A stretch of DNA of 64,000 bases. Source: Gracilariopsis chorda (taxonomy: Eukaryota; Rhodophyta; Florideophyceae; Gracilariales; Gracilariaceae). Position 1 is the stretch's first letter, and each line of letters starts with the position of its first letter. The stretch is taken from positions 1-64,000 of the forward strand of contig NBIV01000069.1 in the NCBI GenBank assembly GCA_003194525.1, in the 5' to 3' direction. A program made the translations under genes and the position numbers. Below are positions 1 through 10,341 of this stretch, piece by piece. The notes under the pieces were generated by a model. That model was given only the letters and a program-made list of their open reading frames with translations. It had not been told where the DNA came from and made no database searches.

Positions 1-134
1 GTTGAACACCAGTCTCCTTCACGCTGTACGTCAGTCTCTGAGACAATGTCGTTGTCTGCAGACCAGTAGTAGCTCTTGGAGCAGCCACACTCTCCACCAC
101 CTCTTCGACCTCATTATCCCCACCCAGCTGTTCA

Positions 135-250
135 GAAAATCAAAAAATTAGTGTAAAATGAACCATGCATCTTCCGCCCATGACCTACTAGGTCGTACCG
201 CAGATGTCCGTTCATTCCAGACACTAATTTTAAACTAATTTTTTGATTTT
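135..250. repeat. Imperfect inverted repeat, arms about 24 bp
   Basis: Arms at about 135-159 and 227-250 are reverse complements with one mismatch over the core AAAATCAAAAAATTAGT. The 67-bp loop shows no gene. The right arm resembles the T-rich stretch before each palindrome in X copy B (near 24485 and 25440), so this is probably part of element X rather than a separate MITE. Confidence 0.7.
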
Positions 251-271
251 CGGAACTGCTGGCCGCCACGT

Positions 272-357
272 GGTGGAGGTCCGTGGACCGGAGTGTCGTG
301 GCGCTTCATCAGGCGCCTGATGAAGCGCCACGACACTCCGGTCCACGGACCTCCACC
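272..357. repeat. Perfect 86-bp palindrome
   Basis: The 43-bp arms (272-314 and 315-357) are exact reverse complements with no spacer, centred on GGCGCC. The outer part GGTCCGTGG and the following TGTCGTGG also occur in the palindromes at 24501-24644 and 24977-25120, again upstream of a gene block of element X. A perfect uninterrupted palindrome this long is normally unstable, so it is either recent or kept for a function such as a hairpin or a protein-binding site. Confidence 0.9.
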
Positions 358-753
358 CCCAAAAACAAACTTCGAATACCAATGCAAAATCATTACAGGT
401 GCATTGCAGCGCCGCCTAAATGAACTTAATGGTTGTCAGGAAACGTCTTCAATACCATGTATTTCAAAAGTATAGATGCTCACGTCGCCTGAACCGAGCA
501 GACGTGATCACGAGAGCATCTTACGCGACTGGGTGCCACGACAACTTGATCACGCGAACGCTTCAAGATTGCAGCGTGGTTCTCGGCCGGAATAAGAGTT
601 CTACGAAGACGAAGAAGCATTGTCCCAGGAAATCCGCTTCGCTGCGAAGGCCTGACATAGAAATGCCGACTACGCGAGGAAAAGCGAAAAGCATGGGCTT
701 GGTGCGCATATGCGTTTCTGTTTTCATTAGCCATTGGTGCTCTTTATGGGGTA

Positions 754-1524
754 TTGAAACCGCTTTTGATGCATTATGTGGTAGGGGATGTTCGAATGTC
801 TCCGAAGATGTTGATTGTGGTAATTCTGGAGACTGTTTTGCATTTGTTTATCTTCGATATGGTGTTTGCATTGCATGGAAGGCATTTTGGTTCATTGGCA
901 TACGTACCTTTGCGGGACAGCCAGCGAATGGCACGGATTTCTGTGATTCGAAACAGACTACTTGGATTCACGATGGCAGGTCTTTTGCCGTTGAATGTTT
1001 GTATTTTTGTTGGCTATCACTTCTTGGAAGCGCCAATTTCGATTGGAATGGAACTTAGGACTGGTGCTCTTGCATTTTTCACTGGTGGTTTCATGTTTGG
1101 GGGTATGTCGTATGTGGTTGAACGGCTAACGATGTTTTTTGTGACTAGGGACAGCATTAACAATGAGAGAGAGCTCCCATATGTGCAGAGAGGTAGTGTT
1201 GGGCTGATTTTGGATGTGTGCAGGACCGTATACGGTGGTTTGAATAAGGTGCTTGGGTTTAGAGATGGTGTGGCTACTATGAGGCTCTATATCGGAAGGG
1301 TGTTCCCTGTTGTGTTTACCTACTTGATTTTCACGTTCCTGAGCGATACTTCTTTGCACAAGGTAAGGGGACTCGCGCCTGTAGTGGAGAACACTATCTT
1401 TTTCGTGCTGCTTCTTTTGGGTATGGCTGTGGATATGGACTTGGAGTACCATTTTCGAAGGTATGTTGCGAATCTAGGAGAGCACTGTAGGCCTGTTGGT
1501 TCTCGTTTTGAACCATTTCTTTAG
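754..1524 (+). CDS. Predicted multi-pass membrane protein, X copy A cargo
   Basis: A 256-residue frame with about five or six hydrophobic segments: roughly residues 18-40, 68-88, 103-122, 180-198 and 212-226. Short charged loops separate them. No family was recognised. The frame is open upstream back to 661 and there adds another hydrophobic segment ending in GALYGVLKP, but with no ATG, so 754 may not be the true start. Just upstream, in another frame, lies MPTTRGKAKS (from 663), which matches the start of the X copy B gene block. The membrane protein may therefore once have followed that basic leader. It could be functional cargo or a broken gene. Confidence 0.45.
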   Translation: MKPLLMHYVVGDVRMSPKMLIVVILETVLHLFIFDMVFALHGRHFGSLAYVPLRDSQRMARISVIRNRLLGFTMAGLLPLNVCIFVGYHFLEAPISIGMELRTGALAFFTGGFMFGGMSYVVERLTMFFVTRDSINNERELPYVQRGSVGLILDVCRTVYGGLNKVLGFRDGVATMRLYIGRVFPVVFTYLIFTFLSDTSLHKVRGLAPVVENTIFFVLLLLGMAVDMDLEYHFRRYVANLGEHCRPVGSRFEPFL

Positions 1525-1745
1525 ACACGTTCGTAGTTCTACCTGTACATACCTAAGTTAGTGTGATAGAGTTGTAAACTGAAGGAAGTGTTAAACTAAT
1601 GTCGTTCTAAATTTTTCGTTTCAGATTATTGGTGGGACACGACTCGGTGGGAAATGGCGCGAAAACGGGCGAGTGAAAAAATGCGGTTGGATAAGTACCT
1701 GGGGAGTGCTCGCTTGGTGGTTGGGTTAGGAACGGGAGCGCCGTT

Positions 1746-2140
1746 GTGGTGGGGCGTGTAGTAGCCATGTCTAGCGAAGACGTGAATGATGAGGAGCTAC
1801 TGGCGTTGTTGGATAAAGCGGAGAAGAGGGAGGTCCCGAGACGCCTCCAAGGACGAAGAAGGAGGAGGAAGGGAAGGGTGATGGTGAAGAGGGCAAGGGA
1901 AGGAACGTTGTTGGGTTCGGGGAGCTTGGGGTTGGGACGATGATGGGAGGGGATGGGGGGGAGGGAAGTGAGGGCGAGGGAAGTCGAGGAGGACGGGGAG
2001 GAGGAGGAGGTGGGGCGGGGCGAATGAGTCGGTTTTACCGCGATGTGAAGAAACTGGTGAGGAGCGTGGGCGGAGGGCTTAAGGAGCGTTTGGATGAGTG
2101 TATCGAGGAGGTTGTGGTGGAGATGGGGGGATGGTGCTGA
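1746..2140 (+). CDS. Two overlapping short basic/Gly-rich frames, unrecognised
   Basis: Frame 1 (1746-1943, 65 residues) has an acidic start, DVNDEELLALLDKAEKRE, followed by an Arg/Lys-rich tail. Frame 2 (1940-2140, 66 residues) overlaps it by 4 bp, is Gly-rich, then turns amphipathic (FYRDVKKLVRSVGGGLKERL). The purine-rich composition matches the coiled-coil frame that follows, so all three may be one gene with a frame break or an unseen intron. No family is recognised. Confidence 0.25.
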
Positions 2141-2523
2141 GTTCTTCAGAGGAAGGGGTGCCTATGGGTGCTGTGGCTGAGCTGCGTAGGAGGGCAAGGG
2201 AGGCTGGGGTGTGGGCGGAAATGCATGTCGATGGGGTTGTGGCGTGTGTGGGTGAGGAGCTGAGGAGACTGTGGAAGGAGAACGAGGAGATGCGTAGACG
2301 GGTTTTGGTGTTGGAGAAGCAACTTTTACTGGTTGGTAGGGCTGTGCATCTAATCGAGGAAATGCAGAAGAAGGTGTGTGATGCGGAAGGGAGAACTGTT
2401 GTCGGGGAAGGCACTCCTGTTACTCCCGGTCGAGGGGCTGTAAGGAAGAGGTTGGAGGAGAAGGACGACGAAAGAATAGAAGGTGAGAGTCGGTTGAAGA
2501 GGAGGCGTGGAATGAGAGGATAA
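2098..2523 (+). CDS. Coiled-coil protein with basic C-terminus
   Basis: A 141-residue frame. Residues about 48-95 form a leucine-rich heptad region (ELRRLWKENEEMRRRV, then LEKQLLL), followed by a basic tail with KRLEEKDDERIE and RLKRRRGMRG that could act as a nuclear localisation signal. From about 2425 on, the DNA also matches, inverted, the 3' end and downstream region of the X copy B gene block, where it is largely non-coding. The coding part here is therefore either a fusion into that shared tail or shared 3' DNA read through by chance. Compare the coiled-coil frame at 25691-26362. Confidence 0.4.
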   Translation: MYRGGCGGDGGMVLSSSEEGVPMGAVAELRRRAREAGVWAEMHVDGVVACVGEELRRLWKENEEMRRRVLVLEKQLLLVGRAVHLIEEMQKKVCDAEGRTVVGEGTPVTPGRGAVRKRLEEKDDERIEGESRLKRRRGMRG

Positions 2524-2966
2524 GGAGAAGAAGGATGGTAAGGATGGTAAGGGAGGTTTTATGTTTGGTGTTCAAGAGTGTGGGTGCCACCCAGTGAGGC
2601 TGAGAGAACAGTTGGGCTCCAAACTTTGACAATTTGAAGTTTGAAATCCACGAGATGGAAATATGTAAGTTAATTTGGGTTGCATGGGGGTGGGGCCGCT
2701 GGCCGCTACGCGGCCAGCGCCATTTCGAGCCCTCTAACTAGCGTTTAGTGAGCAAAGAACTTGCTCTAAACTTGAAACTAGCGAAGTGCGGTACTAGGGA
2801 CGGATGACAATAGAAAATATGAAAGAGTGATTTCCGAAAAATTTTTTTTTTTTGCTTGCCAACCACCACGAACTAGCAGAATCTAGCGTTTTCGTAGTTT
2901 TTTTTTGTGATTGCCTAACAAACTTGCGATCTAGCACCCTTATCTAGCATTCCGAGAACACCGACG
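2425..2966 (+). repeat. Long inverted repeat arm (mate at 21041-21640)
   Basis: Read on the plus strand, this block matches the reverse complement of 21041-21640. Shared landmarks in order are GGAGGAGAAGGACGA, GAAGTTTGAAAT, GCGCCATTTCGAG, AACTTGAAACTAGCGA, CTTGCGATCTAGCACC, and the terminus ending in ACCGACG at 2966. Identity is patchy, roughly 70-80% by eye, so the two copies are not recent duplicates. Confidence 0.85.
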
Positions 2967-2972
2967 CGCCGA

Positions 2973-5617
2973 TTGTTTGACTCGGATGATGTCGACGACA
3001 GCGGCTACATGGACCTCGGTCTCATGAATGTAGAGTGCCGCTTTTGCAAGGCACTGCATTTCAAAGAGGAACGGGTTGTGAGCAGCTCCCGCTCGCAACC
3101 TTTTTTCTCGCAGTGCTGCGCAAAGGGGCATCTCAGCTTCCCTGCGCTTCTAGAGCCTCCGCCTCTTTTTTGCCAACTACTGACTGCGACTGGGCCCCAA
3201 GAGAACCACTTTCGTGCTGAGATCCGTGCCGACAACACAGTTATGTCTATGGCGTCCGTCAAGGCAAACTGGGTGAGCCGTGGTTTAGGAGACTCTACCT
3301 TCAATCCTACGATCACTATGCAGGGACAGATCTATCACTACATGGGTCTGCTCATTCCCGCTCAGGGTGTCCAGCCCGCATTTCTGTCTGTGTACATCCA
3401 TGACACCGACTATGACGCGCAGTCTGCGAGGCGAGCGGGGTTGCTGCCCCGCCTCCAACCGGAACTGCGGTCTCAGTTGGCTGCCATGCTGCACACAGGC
3501 AATCCATACGTGCAGACATTCTGCAGCCTGCGCGAGTGGGCTATCACCGATACGCCAGCAAATACGTATCAGATGGTGATCCATGCTGATAGACGGCCCC
3601 GCGGAGAGCATAATCGTCGCTAAAACGGGCCCGAGGCCTCACAAGTAGCCGCCATCATTCCAGGGAATGAGGAAGGCCAGATTGGGACGCGCGATATTGT
3701 TGTGCGTAGGCGTGGAGAGCTGACTGTAAATGGTGATGAGGTGCTGGACACTATCCCCGTCAGTCACAGATCGTACGATCCCTTGAGCTACGTTCTTTTG
3801 TTCCCATGTGGCCAGGACGGATGGCACCCTGAGATGAGTTATTGCCCACCAAACGCCTCGCAAGAGAAGAAGGTGACTCTGCTGATGTATTATTCGTGGC
3901 AGCTTTTCAAGAGACCGACCGAGTTCAGTACGATTCTACACGGCAAACGGCTCTTCCAGCAGTACATGGTTGACCAGTTCTGCAAGGTTGAGTCTGAGCG
4001 TTTGTCTTACTTGCGACACAACCAGGACAGACTTCGAGCTGCGGACTATACATCCCTGCGGGAGAGCCTGGGTGACTCTCTGCTGGGCGTGGATGAGGCC
4101 GATGCTGTTCGCGCTGGACGACTGTTTGTGTTGCCCTCCACATTTGTAGGAGGTGACCAATACATGAGACAGCAAATGCACGACATCATCGCCATATCCA
4201 ACACCATTGGGCACCCCGATATCCTTCTCACGATGACGTGCAATCCGAACTGGCCTGAGACCACCAGGGCGCTGTTCGATGGTCAGCGGGCTCCCGATCG
4301 ACCCGATCTTTGTGCTCAAGTGTTTCGTCTCAAGATGAAAGCCTTAATGTCGTTTGTCATTGATGAAAAGTTCTTTGGAGCCATTCTTGCTCACGTGCGC
4401 GTAATCGAGTTTCAAAAGCGAGGCCTACCGCACGCGCACATTATCTTCTTCCTCAACGAAGATGCAAAGCAGCAGCTCCGAGACCCTGCTCACATTGACG
4501 AGCTCATCTGAGCTGAGATTCCTCCTTCCTCCGACGCCACCTTACAGGAGTTGGTGCTCAAGCACATGATTCACACTCCGTGCGGTGCAGGCAACCGGTC
4601 AGCGCTGTGCATGCACGAGCTCTTATGCTTGAAGCACTTTCCGAATCCGTTTCGCTCCGAAACTGCACGGCTTGAGAATGAGTACTACATCAGCTACAGA
4701 AGACGCGCTCCTTCCGAGGGCGGGGTGTCTGTGGAACTAAGCTGCAGGGTCGGCCGTCGACAGCGCGTAGTGACGTTGGACAATTCGGGGGTGGTTCCAC
4801 ATTGCCCAGATCTTCTCCGCCGGTTTGCATCCACATCAACGTTGAGCTATGCGTATCGCGACTTGGCGGTATCAAGTACCTCTTCAAGTATGTGTGCAAG
4901 GGTTCCGACATAGCCACCATGGAGATTGTAGATGAGAACGGACGCCATGACGAGATCCAGAACTTCCAGGACGCACGGTATGTGTCAGCCTCCGAAGCAG
5001 TGTGGCGGATGCTTGCGTTCGATATTGTCGATCGCAATCCACCCATCGTGCGGCTTGAAGTACACTTGAAAGATCACCATACGGTGTTCTTCCAGGAAGG
5101 CGATGAGCACTCTGCTGCTAACAGAAAGCGGGCAGGAACCAAGCTGACTGAAGTGTTTGTGGCCAACCAAAAGTACCCCGGCGCACAGCATATCCCTTAT
5201 GCCCAGTTCCCGAGGTACTTTACTTGGAACAAATCAAACAATTGCTGGAAGCCGCGTGCATTTCTCCGACGTCGTTCAGTCTCTCGAACCCCGCCCACCT
5301 CCTCCTCAGCCGCCGCTGTCGCAGCCAATCTATACGACTTCACTGGCAGCGGTGTGCATGTAGTTGGGCGCATTTACACTGCCAGTCCACGAGAGGGAGA
5401 GCGGTACTACCTCCGCTTACTCTTGACCCACACAGTGGGTGCTACTTCCTTTCAGCATCTCCGCACCGTGGATGGTCAGCAGTGTGGTAGCTTCAGGGAG
5501 GCCTGCCTCAAGATGGGCCTTCTGGCCGACGACAGCCAGTGGACACGGGCACTACGCGAGTCCTTTCGCTCCTCATTTGTTCCGCTCTCTCATTTGTTTG
5601 CCACCATCTTGCTTTAA
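2973..5617 (+). pseudogene. Helitron Rep (HUH endonuclease) region, broken
   Basis: This encodes the replication-initiator part of a Helitron RepHel protein, which nicks and joins the transposon ends. Visible in order: a zinc-binding start (CRFCKALHF, about 3030), the Helitron N-terminal domain with GGDQYMRQQMHD, HPDILLTMTCNPNWPE near 4200-4250, the HUH-type motif GLPHAHIIFFL near 4420, and the segment before the tyrosine region, KYLFKYVCKGSD, near 4880. The frame is open from 2973 to 4800 except for a TAA at 3621-3623 and a TGA at 4509-4511. It then shifts frame near 4800-4830 and runs to a TAA at 5615-5617. Otherwise it reads well, so the decay looks moderate. Confidence 0.85.
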
Positions 5618-7369
5618 TGCGAGCTGTCGGACACCCGTTCTCTGTGGGAGCAGCATCTATCGATGTTCCTGCAGAATATACGCGCTCGACATCGCGGCAT
5701 GTGGGCACTGGCCGACGATGAAAGAGCTAGCTCTTACGTTCTCTTAGAAGTGCAAAAGGCATTGCAAGAAATGGGTGGCCTACTGGCGTCTCTGTCATCG
5801 TACGGTCTTCCGACACCCATGCAGGACCTACCGGAATTGCGCGCTCCAACTCGGTCTCCGCAGCAAATCCATTCGGAGCTGAACGACACTGTGCAAGCTG
5901 CCCTCCCTCTCTTCAATGAGCGTCAGCGGCTGGCGTTCAATACCGTCGTGGGGGCCATCCTTCCTGGCGTGTCCGCGGAGAGCTTGCAGCGTCTTGGTGG
6001 TCCTTCTACGCCCACGAAGCCGACCACTCGCGTTTTCTTTTTGGATGCTCCCGGTGGAACCGGCAAGACCTTCCTCTCCAAGGCGATTCAGGCCACATTA
6101 CGCCTTCGTAGCAAGTCCGTCCTTACGGTAGCCACGTCTGCTGTAGCAGCCATACTGCTTGAGGGCGGTCGGACGGCCCACTCCGTGTTCAGGATTCCCA
6201 TCCCAGCCACCGCTGAGAGCACGTGCAACATCCCGGTCAACTCGCTCCTGGCCACTCGGATGAAGAACGTCGACCTCATTATCTGGGACGAGATCGTAAT
6301 GTGTCACCGCTTCTGCGTCGAAGCCGTAGACCGCACTCTCCGTGACATAACGCGCTCGCAGTTTCCCTTTGGAGGCAAGTTCGTATTGCTTTCTGGCGAC
6401 TTTCGGCAGATCCTTCCCGTTGTTCGTGGCGGCTCTCGATCAGTGATCGTCAACGCATGCATCAAACGCTCAAATCTCTTTTCTCACTTTCGCACCTTGA
6501 GATTGACTGAGAACATGCGCCTTTCTGCGCTCCGTCGAGACCTTACAGCCACACAGGAGGCACTGCAGTTTCCAAACACGCTCTTGCAGATTGGAGAGGG
6601 CAGACTGCCAGGCACTGTCCCGCCAAAGCACCCCTTCACCCTGCCAGAGTCCGTGCAATGTGTGGAGTCGTTCCGCACCATGGTCCGTATGGTCTTTCAT
6701 GGTATCGCTCAAAGGTACATAGATGCGGATTGGCTAACGTCAACGGTGATTATAACCGCACGAAACTATCGCCTACCAGATCTCAATGACTATGTAGGCC
6801 ACATGATACCTGGAGCGTATCGCACGTACCTCAGTGCGGACAAGGTGAGCGACGACGACGGTGCCGCGCTGCAGTACCCTGTCGAGATGCTCAACACTCT
6901 GACTGCCGGGTCAGCGCTGCCGGACCACCGCCTCAAACTCAAAAAGGGCTTTGTGGTTATGCTCCTTCGCAACTTGGATCCGTCAAACGACCACGTCAAT
7001 GGTGCCATCTATACCGTAGAAGACATGCAAAGCAACGTACTGTTCCTTCGACTAGCTTCTGGAGTAAATCGTGGCAACGCACTATGCCTGCCGCGCATGC
7101 CCTGTGGACCTGGAGACAACAACTTTCCGGTTCCCAACTTCACTCGCACCCAGTTCCCAGTACGCGTCTGTTTTGCCATCAATACCAATAAGGCACAGGG
7201 TCAGTCGTATAGTGGTCGCATCGGACTGGATTTGCGTGATGGCTGTTTCACGCATGGCCAGCTGTACGTCGCCTTTTCTCGGACCACCCACCCGTCCAAC
7301 ATCGTGGCCTGTCTCCCTGCCGGTAGCACCTCTACCAATAATTTAGTGTACCCCGAAGTTCTTTTGTAG
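5618..7369 (+). CDS. Helitron Pif1-family helicase region
   Basis: This continues the Rep frame after a single stop; the first ATG is at 5663, giving 568 residues. It is the 5'-to-3' DNA helicase that unwinds the transposon during rolling-circle transposition. Numbered from 5663: Walker A DAPGGTGKT at 128-136, Walker B DLIIWDE at 204-210, then the Pif1 signatures LSGDFRQILPVV and LTENMRL, and near the end TNKAQGQS and LYVAFSRT. All core helicase motifs are intact and the domain is complete to the stop at 7367-7369. On its own it would lack the nuclease, so it is unlikely to be functional here. Confidence 0.9.
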   Translation, partial: CELSDTRSLWEQHLSMFLQNIRARHRGMWALADDERASSYVLLEVQKALQEMGGLLASLSSYGLPTPMQDLPELRAPTRSPQQIHSELNDTVQAALPLFNERQRLAFNTVVGAILPGVSAESLQRLGGPSTPTKPTTRVFFLDAPGGTGKTFLSKAIQATLRLRSKSVLTVATSAVAAILLEGGRTAHSVFRIPIPATAESTCNIPVNSLLATRMKNVDLIIWDEIVMCHRFCVEAVDRTLRDITRSQFPFGGKFVLLSGDFRQILPVVRGGSRSVIVNACIKRSNLFSHFRTLRLTENMRLSALRRDLTATQEALQFPNTLLQIGEGRLPGTVPPKHPFTLPESVQCVESFRTMVRMVFHGIAQRYIDADWLTSTVIITARNYRLPDLNDYVGHMIPGAYRTYLSADKVSDDDGAALQYPVEMLNTLTAGSALPDHRLKLKKGFVVMLLRNLDPSNDHVNGAIYTVEDMQSNVLFLRLASGVNRGNALCLPRMPCGPGDNNFPVPNFTRTQFPVRVCFAINTNKAQGQSYSGRIGLDLRDGCFTHGQLYVAFSRTTHPSNIVACLPAGSTSTNNLVYPEVLL

Positions 7370-7536
7370 ACGACCTTGATAGCTTTAAGCAAACTTCTTC
7401 TTTTTTCTTTCATTTTTTTCTTCTCTTCTCCCTTCTTACTCCCCAAAACTACTTGCATTCTTCCTTCAAAATTACCCAAATCACGCTACCCCAATGCTCC
7501 TTTCACTCTAATACTTCTTTCACTCCTTAACGCGTG

Positions 7537-7575
7537 CGAAGCACGCAATGGAGCCACTTGTCCCCCCTTACTAAA
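7537..7575 (+). other. Helitron 3' terminus: hairpin and CTAA end
   Basis: The hairpin GCGTGCGAAGCACGC is followed about 20 bp later by CTAA. The same hairpin and CTAA end occur in the 10342-10760 copy, after which the flanks differ. In both copies the next base is A rather than the T usual after Helitron ends. Confidence 0.7.
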
Positions 7576-7874
7576 GCGGAAGTTTGTCTGTCTGTGTGTC
7601 TGTGTGTCAGCTAACGCCCACTCATTGGCTGAAATATCTGCAAGGAGGCTGCCAAGTGGAAACGTGGCATTTTATGCGCTCCAAGAGGCATCTTGCACAG
7701 CATTATGCGACACGTTTCCACCTGGCGCCTTTTGCACGCCACAGTAGCCTAGCCGTTTGACCAAAGTAGCCCACCCGTTACACTACAGTACACGAGCCCT
7801 TGCAGTACAGTGCACATGACCGTTTTAATTACTATTTTTCAACGGTCATGTGCACCAATAACAGTGGACGCTCT
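7576..7874. other. Gene-free stretch with two inverted repeats
   Basis: No gene is seen. An inverted repeat pairs about 7652-7666 with 7711-7725 (CCAAGTGGAAACGTG, one mismatch). A perfect one pairs 7810-7824 with 7841-7855 (GTGCACATGACCGTT) across a 16-base loop, just before the satellite begins. There is also a short TGTG-rich run near 7585-7610. Confidence 0.7.
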
Positions 7875-8225
7875 ACTACACCATGATCATGCAAACCAAT
7901 GAAATGGCACTATAATAAAGCGTGCCATGTAATTACAATGGTTATGCACACCAATAAAATAGCACTACACTAAAGCGTGCCATTTCATTCAACATGGTTA
8001 GGCACATCAATAAAATGGCACTACACTAAAGCGTGCCATGTCATTCACCGTGGTTATGCACACCAATATAATGGCACTACACTGAAGCGTGCCATGTCAT
8101 TCACCATGGTTATGCACACCAATATAATGGCACTACACTGAAGCGTGCCATGTCATTCACCATGGTTATGCACATCAATAAAACGGCACTACACTAAAGC
8201 GTGCCATGTCATTCACCATGGTTAT
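7875..8225. repeat. 56-bp satellite array, about 6 units
   Basis: Tandem units contain CATGGTTATGCACACC, then AATGGCACTACACT and GCGTGCCATGTCATTCAC. The two best-matched neighbours are identical over nearly the whole unit, while the first units are more divergent. The array is broken at 8225 by a solo LTR and resumes at 9127-9180 with a diverged unit. Confidence 0.9.
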
Positions 8226-9126
8226 TATAGTGCAATACCCGCAAGCGGGACAACACACGAAGACGTTCGGATCTTCCCCTCTGGATGGTAACACAGCGAA
8301 CGGAGCCTCTCCGGATGAGCACGACAAAGTCGGATTGTAAAGCCGAGGCTCACCCTCACGCCAAGCGGGGAGAGTTGAAACGGTAGGATTAGGATCACTA
8401 CGAATGGGAAAACAGCCCTTCCAAGAAGTACGAGTCCACGTAAGTGGGGGAAGACGTCACGGGATACCGGCACGAGAGACACGCGTCAGCGGTGACGAGC
8501 AACCACACAAAGGGGTAGAAACCACGACAGTGGGGTAAGGGAAATACGGGCGATGCCCGATTGGGGGCGACGGGGGTGTGGGTCAGCGGGGCCACGGAAA
8601 AAGGTACAAAGGAGCCCTATACAGGGGTGAGAACACGGCGGTGGTGAATTAAGTGACAAATGCCCAAGGCGGTGATACTCCTGGTGACGCAGGGTGGAGA
8701 GATCTACCGTTAGTAACGCGGCTTTACCTCCAAGGAGTGTAGAAGACTCGCGAAAGCGGAAAAGACCTAGAGCCAAGAACCCCTGGTTGGGGAAGTTTAC
8801 TCAGTGTCAGGGCGGGGTCGCCGAGCCACTATATAGTGTAGTAATCCCCCTACTGTATCGTAGATAAATAATAAATAATAAATATAAATTATTTAATGTC
8901 CACACTGTGGTGCCAACCTCCTCTTGACTATCCATGTCACAAGTTGTCCACTCACGCCTTTGGCGGCACACGGCGCATGCACAGGTGCACACCTCGTGCA
9001 CAGTGCGGATCCGCTGAGGGCTGAGACACCCGCTAATAGCGGTAACAATCATAAACACGCGAAAGCGGCAAAAACACCAAGTCCACAGGGCATCGCTGAG
9101 TCTTCCTCCTTGAGGATTGCACTTCA
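8226..9126 (-). mobile_element. Solo LTR of a Ty3/gypsy element
   Basis: On the minus strand this 901-bp block starts TGAAGTGCAAT and ends ATTGCACTATA, the same terminal pattern as the LTRs at 41464 and 20371. No internal region adjoins it. The flanks GTTAT (8221-8225) and GGTAT (9127-9131) look like a 5-bp target duplication with one mismatch, and satellite sequence continues on both sides. It is a fossil left by LTR-LTR recombination, older than the intact element at 41464 judging by its divergence. Confidence 0.8.
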
Positions 9127-10341
9127 GGTATGCACACCAATATAATGGAACTACAATAAAGGGTGCCATGACATTCGGGCGCTGAGCGCTACCCTTTCTT
9201 TTGCTTTAGTTACTCTACAAATAAAACATTGCTCGACATAAGTATACACGCATTTACTTGCGGGCACGTCTATACTCCTCTAAACCATAACGCAGTACGC
9301 AGTGATCTCTTAAACAACGCTCCACATCACCATGCTCTATACGATGATGCTAGGTGCGACAATGGAAAGACGGACAATGCTATGCGTAATGATTCGATGC
9401 ACGACGATGCTAGGCACGACGATGCTCTACGCTGCTGCTGTATACGCGAAGGTTTAACTTCCGCACAGTAGCATAGTTTACTGCATAATTGCCACACGCA
9501 GTGCTGTCTTCTACGATGCTCTGCGCAACAAAGCTTTGCTGGACCATGTTCTACATGAACACTTTATGCGCCATAGTGGAAAGCGCGACGATTCTACTTC
9601 CGTTTACGAAACAATGCTTTACAGCTTCATTCTCAACGCTTGATGTCATAGAAGCCATAATACCTGAGCAGCACGCCATGCTACCCTAAATGAGGTTCTG
9701 CACAAAAATGCGCGACGATGCTAGGCGCGACGATGCTAGGCGCGACGATGCTAGGCGCGACGATGCTAGGCGCGACGATGCTAGGTGCCATGATACTAGG
9801 CGCGATGATACGAAGGGCGACGATCCTAGGTGTCATTGTACAGATTTATGCTCAAATGCGATGCAATAGAAGCCACAATACCTTCTCACACGAGTCTGCA
9901 GAGGCTGTCGGATGCTCTGATGGTAATGCAAGGTATATTACAGGCGGTAACGCCACTCTGTTCAATAATGCCATGTGCGAAAACGCTACAAACGACTATG
10001 CTTTGCACGATGGTGGCACTTTCCTTCCAAATGTTAGGATATACAGATCTCAAGTACATGTGCGAAGCGTAGCGTGACATAGCAGCCTCTGCAGACTGCG
10101 TGCTAAGGCGTTGGGGCAGTCTGCACGTGAAGCGTGAAACGCCCGCGTGCAAAGCATGCCATTGCCATACCAACATCTACAAACTGCATGCAGCGGCGGT
10201 GGGGTGCTCTGCACGCGGGCGTGAAAAGCCCGCGTGCAAAGCACGCTACTACCACTGCCTCCTATCATGCGTTGCAAGACGGAGCTGTAAGCGCACTTTC
10301 TATGCAACTGCCATTTTTACTTTTTTGGTACATCAGTCCCA
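9127..10341. other. Gene-free repeat-rich stretch
   Basis: This starts with one diverged satellite unit (to about 9180). The rest has no recognisable gene; short frames are low-complexity and follow the GATGCTA-type repeats scattered from about 9340 to 9830. A roughly 90-bp direct duplication lies at about 10096-10270, marked by GCCCGCGTGCAAAGCA in each copy. Confidence 0.65.
9712..9835. repeat. 15-bp minisatellite, about 8 units
   Basis: The unit GCGACGATGCTAGGC is repeated; the first five copies are near-exact and the last three diverged. Because 15 is a multiple of three, it gives a repetitive frame reading MLGAT over and over, which I do not take as a gene. Confidence 0.9.

Larger units (their letters stand above)
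1..2966 (-). mobile_element. Unclassified TIR element X, copy A (partial)
   Basis: The right end at 2944-2966 is the inverted match of the left end of X copy B (21041-21063). Similarity continues inward, inverted, over about 540 bp (2425-2966 against 21041-21640). A second similar block, about 505-700, matches 24155-24362. The palindrome at 272-357 resembles those in copy B's tandem repeats. Between the shared blocks the genes differ: a membrane protein and coiled-coil frames here, a ParB-like block there. The other end lies outside the window. Helitron coding sequence begins right after 2966, so the copy probably sits inside that Helitron. I recognise no transposase. Seen: the repeats. Inferred: that they are one family. 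Confidence 0.6.
2967..7575 (+). mobile_element. Helitron (rolling-circle transposon), decayed, 5' end missing
   Basis: The element encodes the Helitron Rep (HUH) and Pif1-type helicase modules in order. Its left side is cut at the X copy A terminus, so the 5' end and the first Rep residues are missing. Its right end is fixed by comparison with the copy at 10342-10760: the two match up to CTAA (about 7571-7574 here) and diverge after it, fitting the CTRR 3' ends of Helitrons. A 6-bp stem hairpin (GCGTGC GAA GCACGC) lies about 20 bp before the end. The coding region has three in-frame stops and one frame change. Confidence 0.85.

Noticed and set aside
272-357. Palindrome as a transcription terminator
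   Set aside because: Arms are 43 bp with no loop or T-run, and related palindromes lie upstream of genes, not after them.
9718-10077. A frame starting with repeated MLGAT
   Set aside because: It is the translation of a 15-bp minisatellite; the non-repeat part shows no protein-like pattern.
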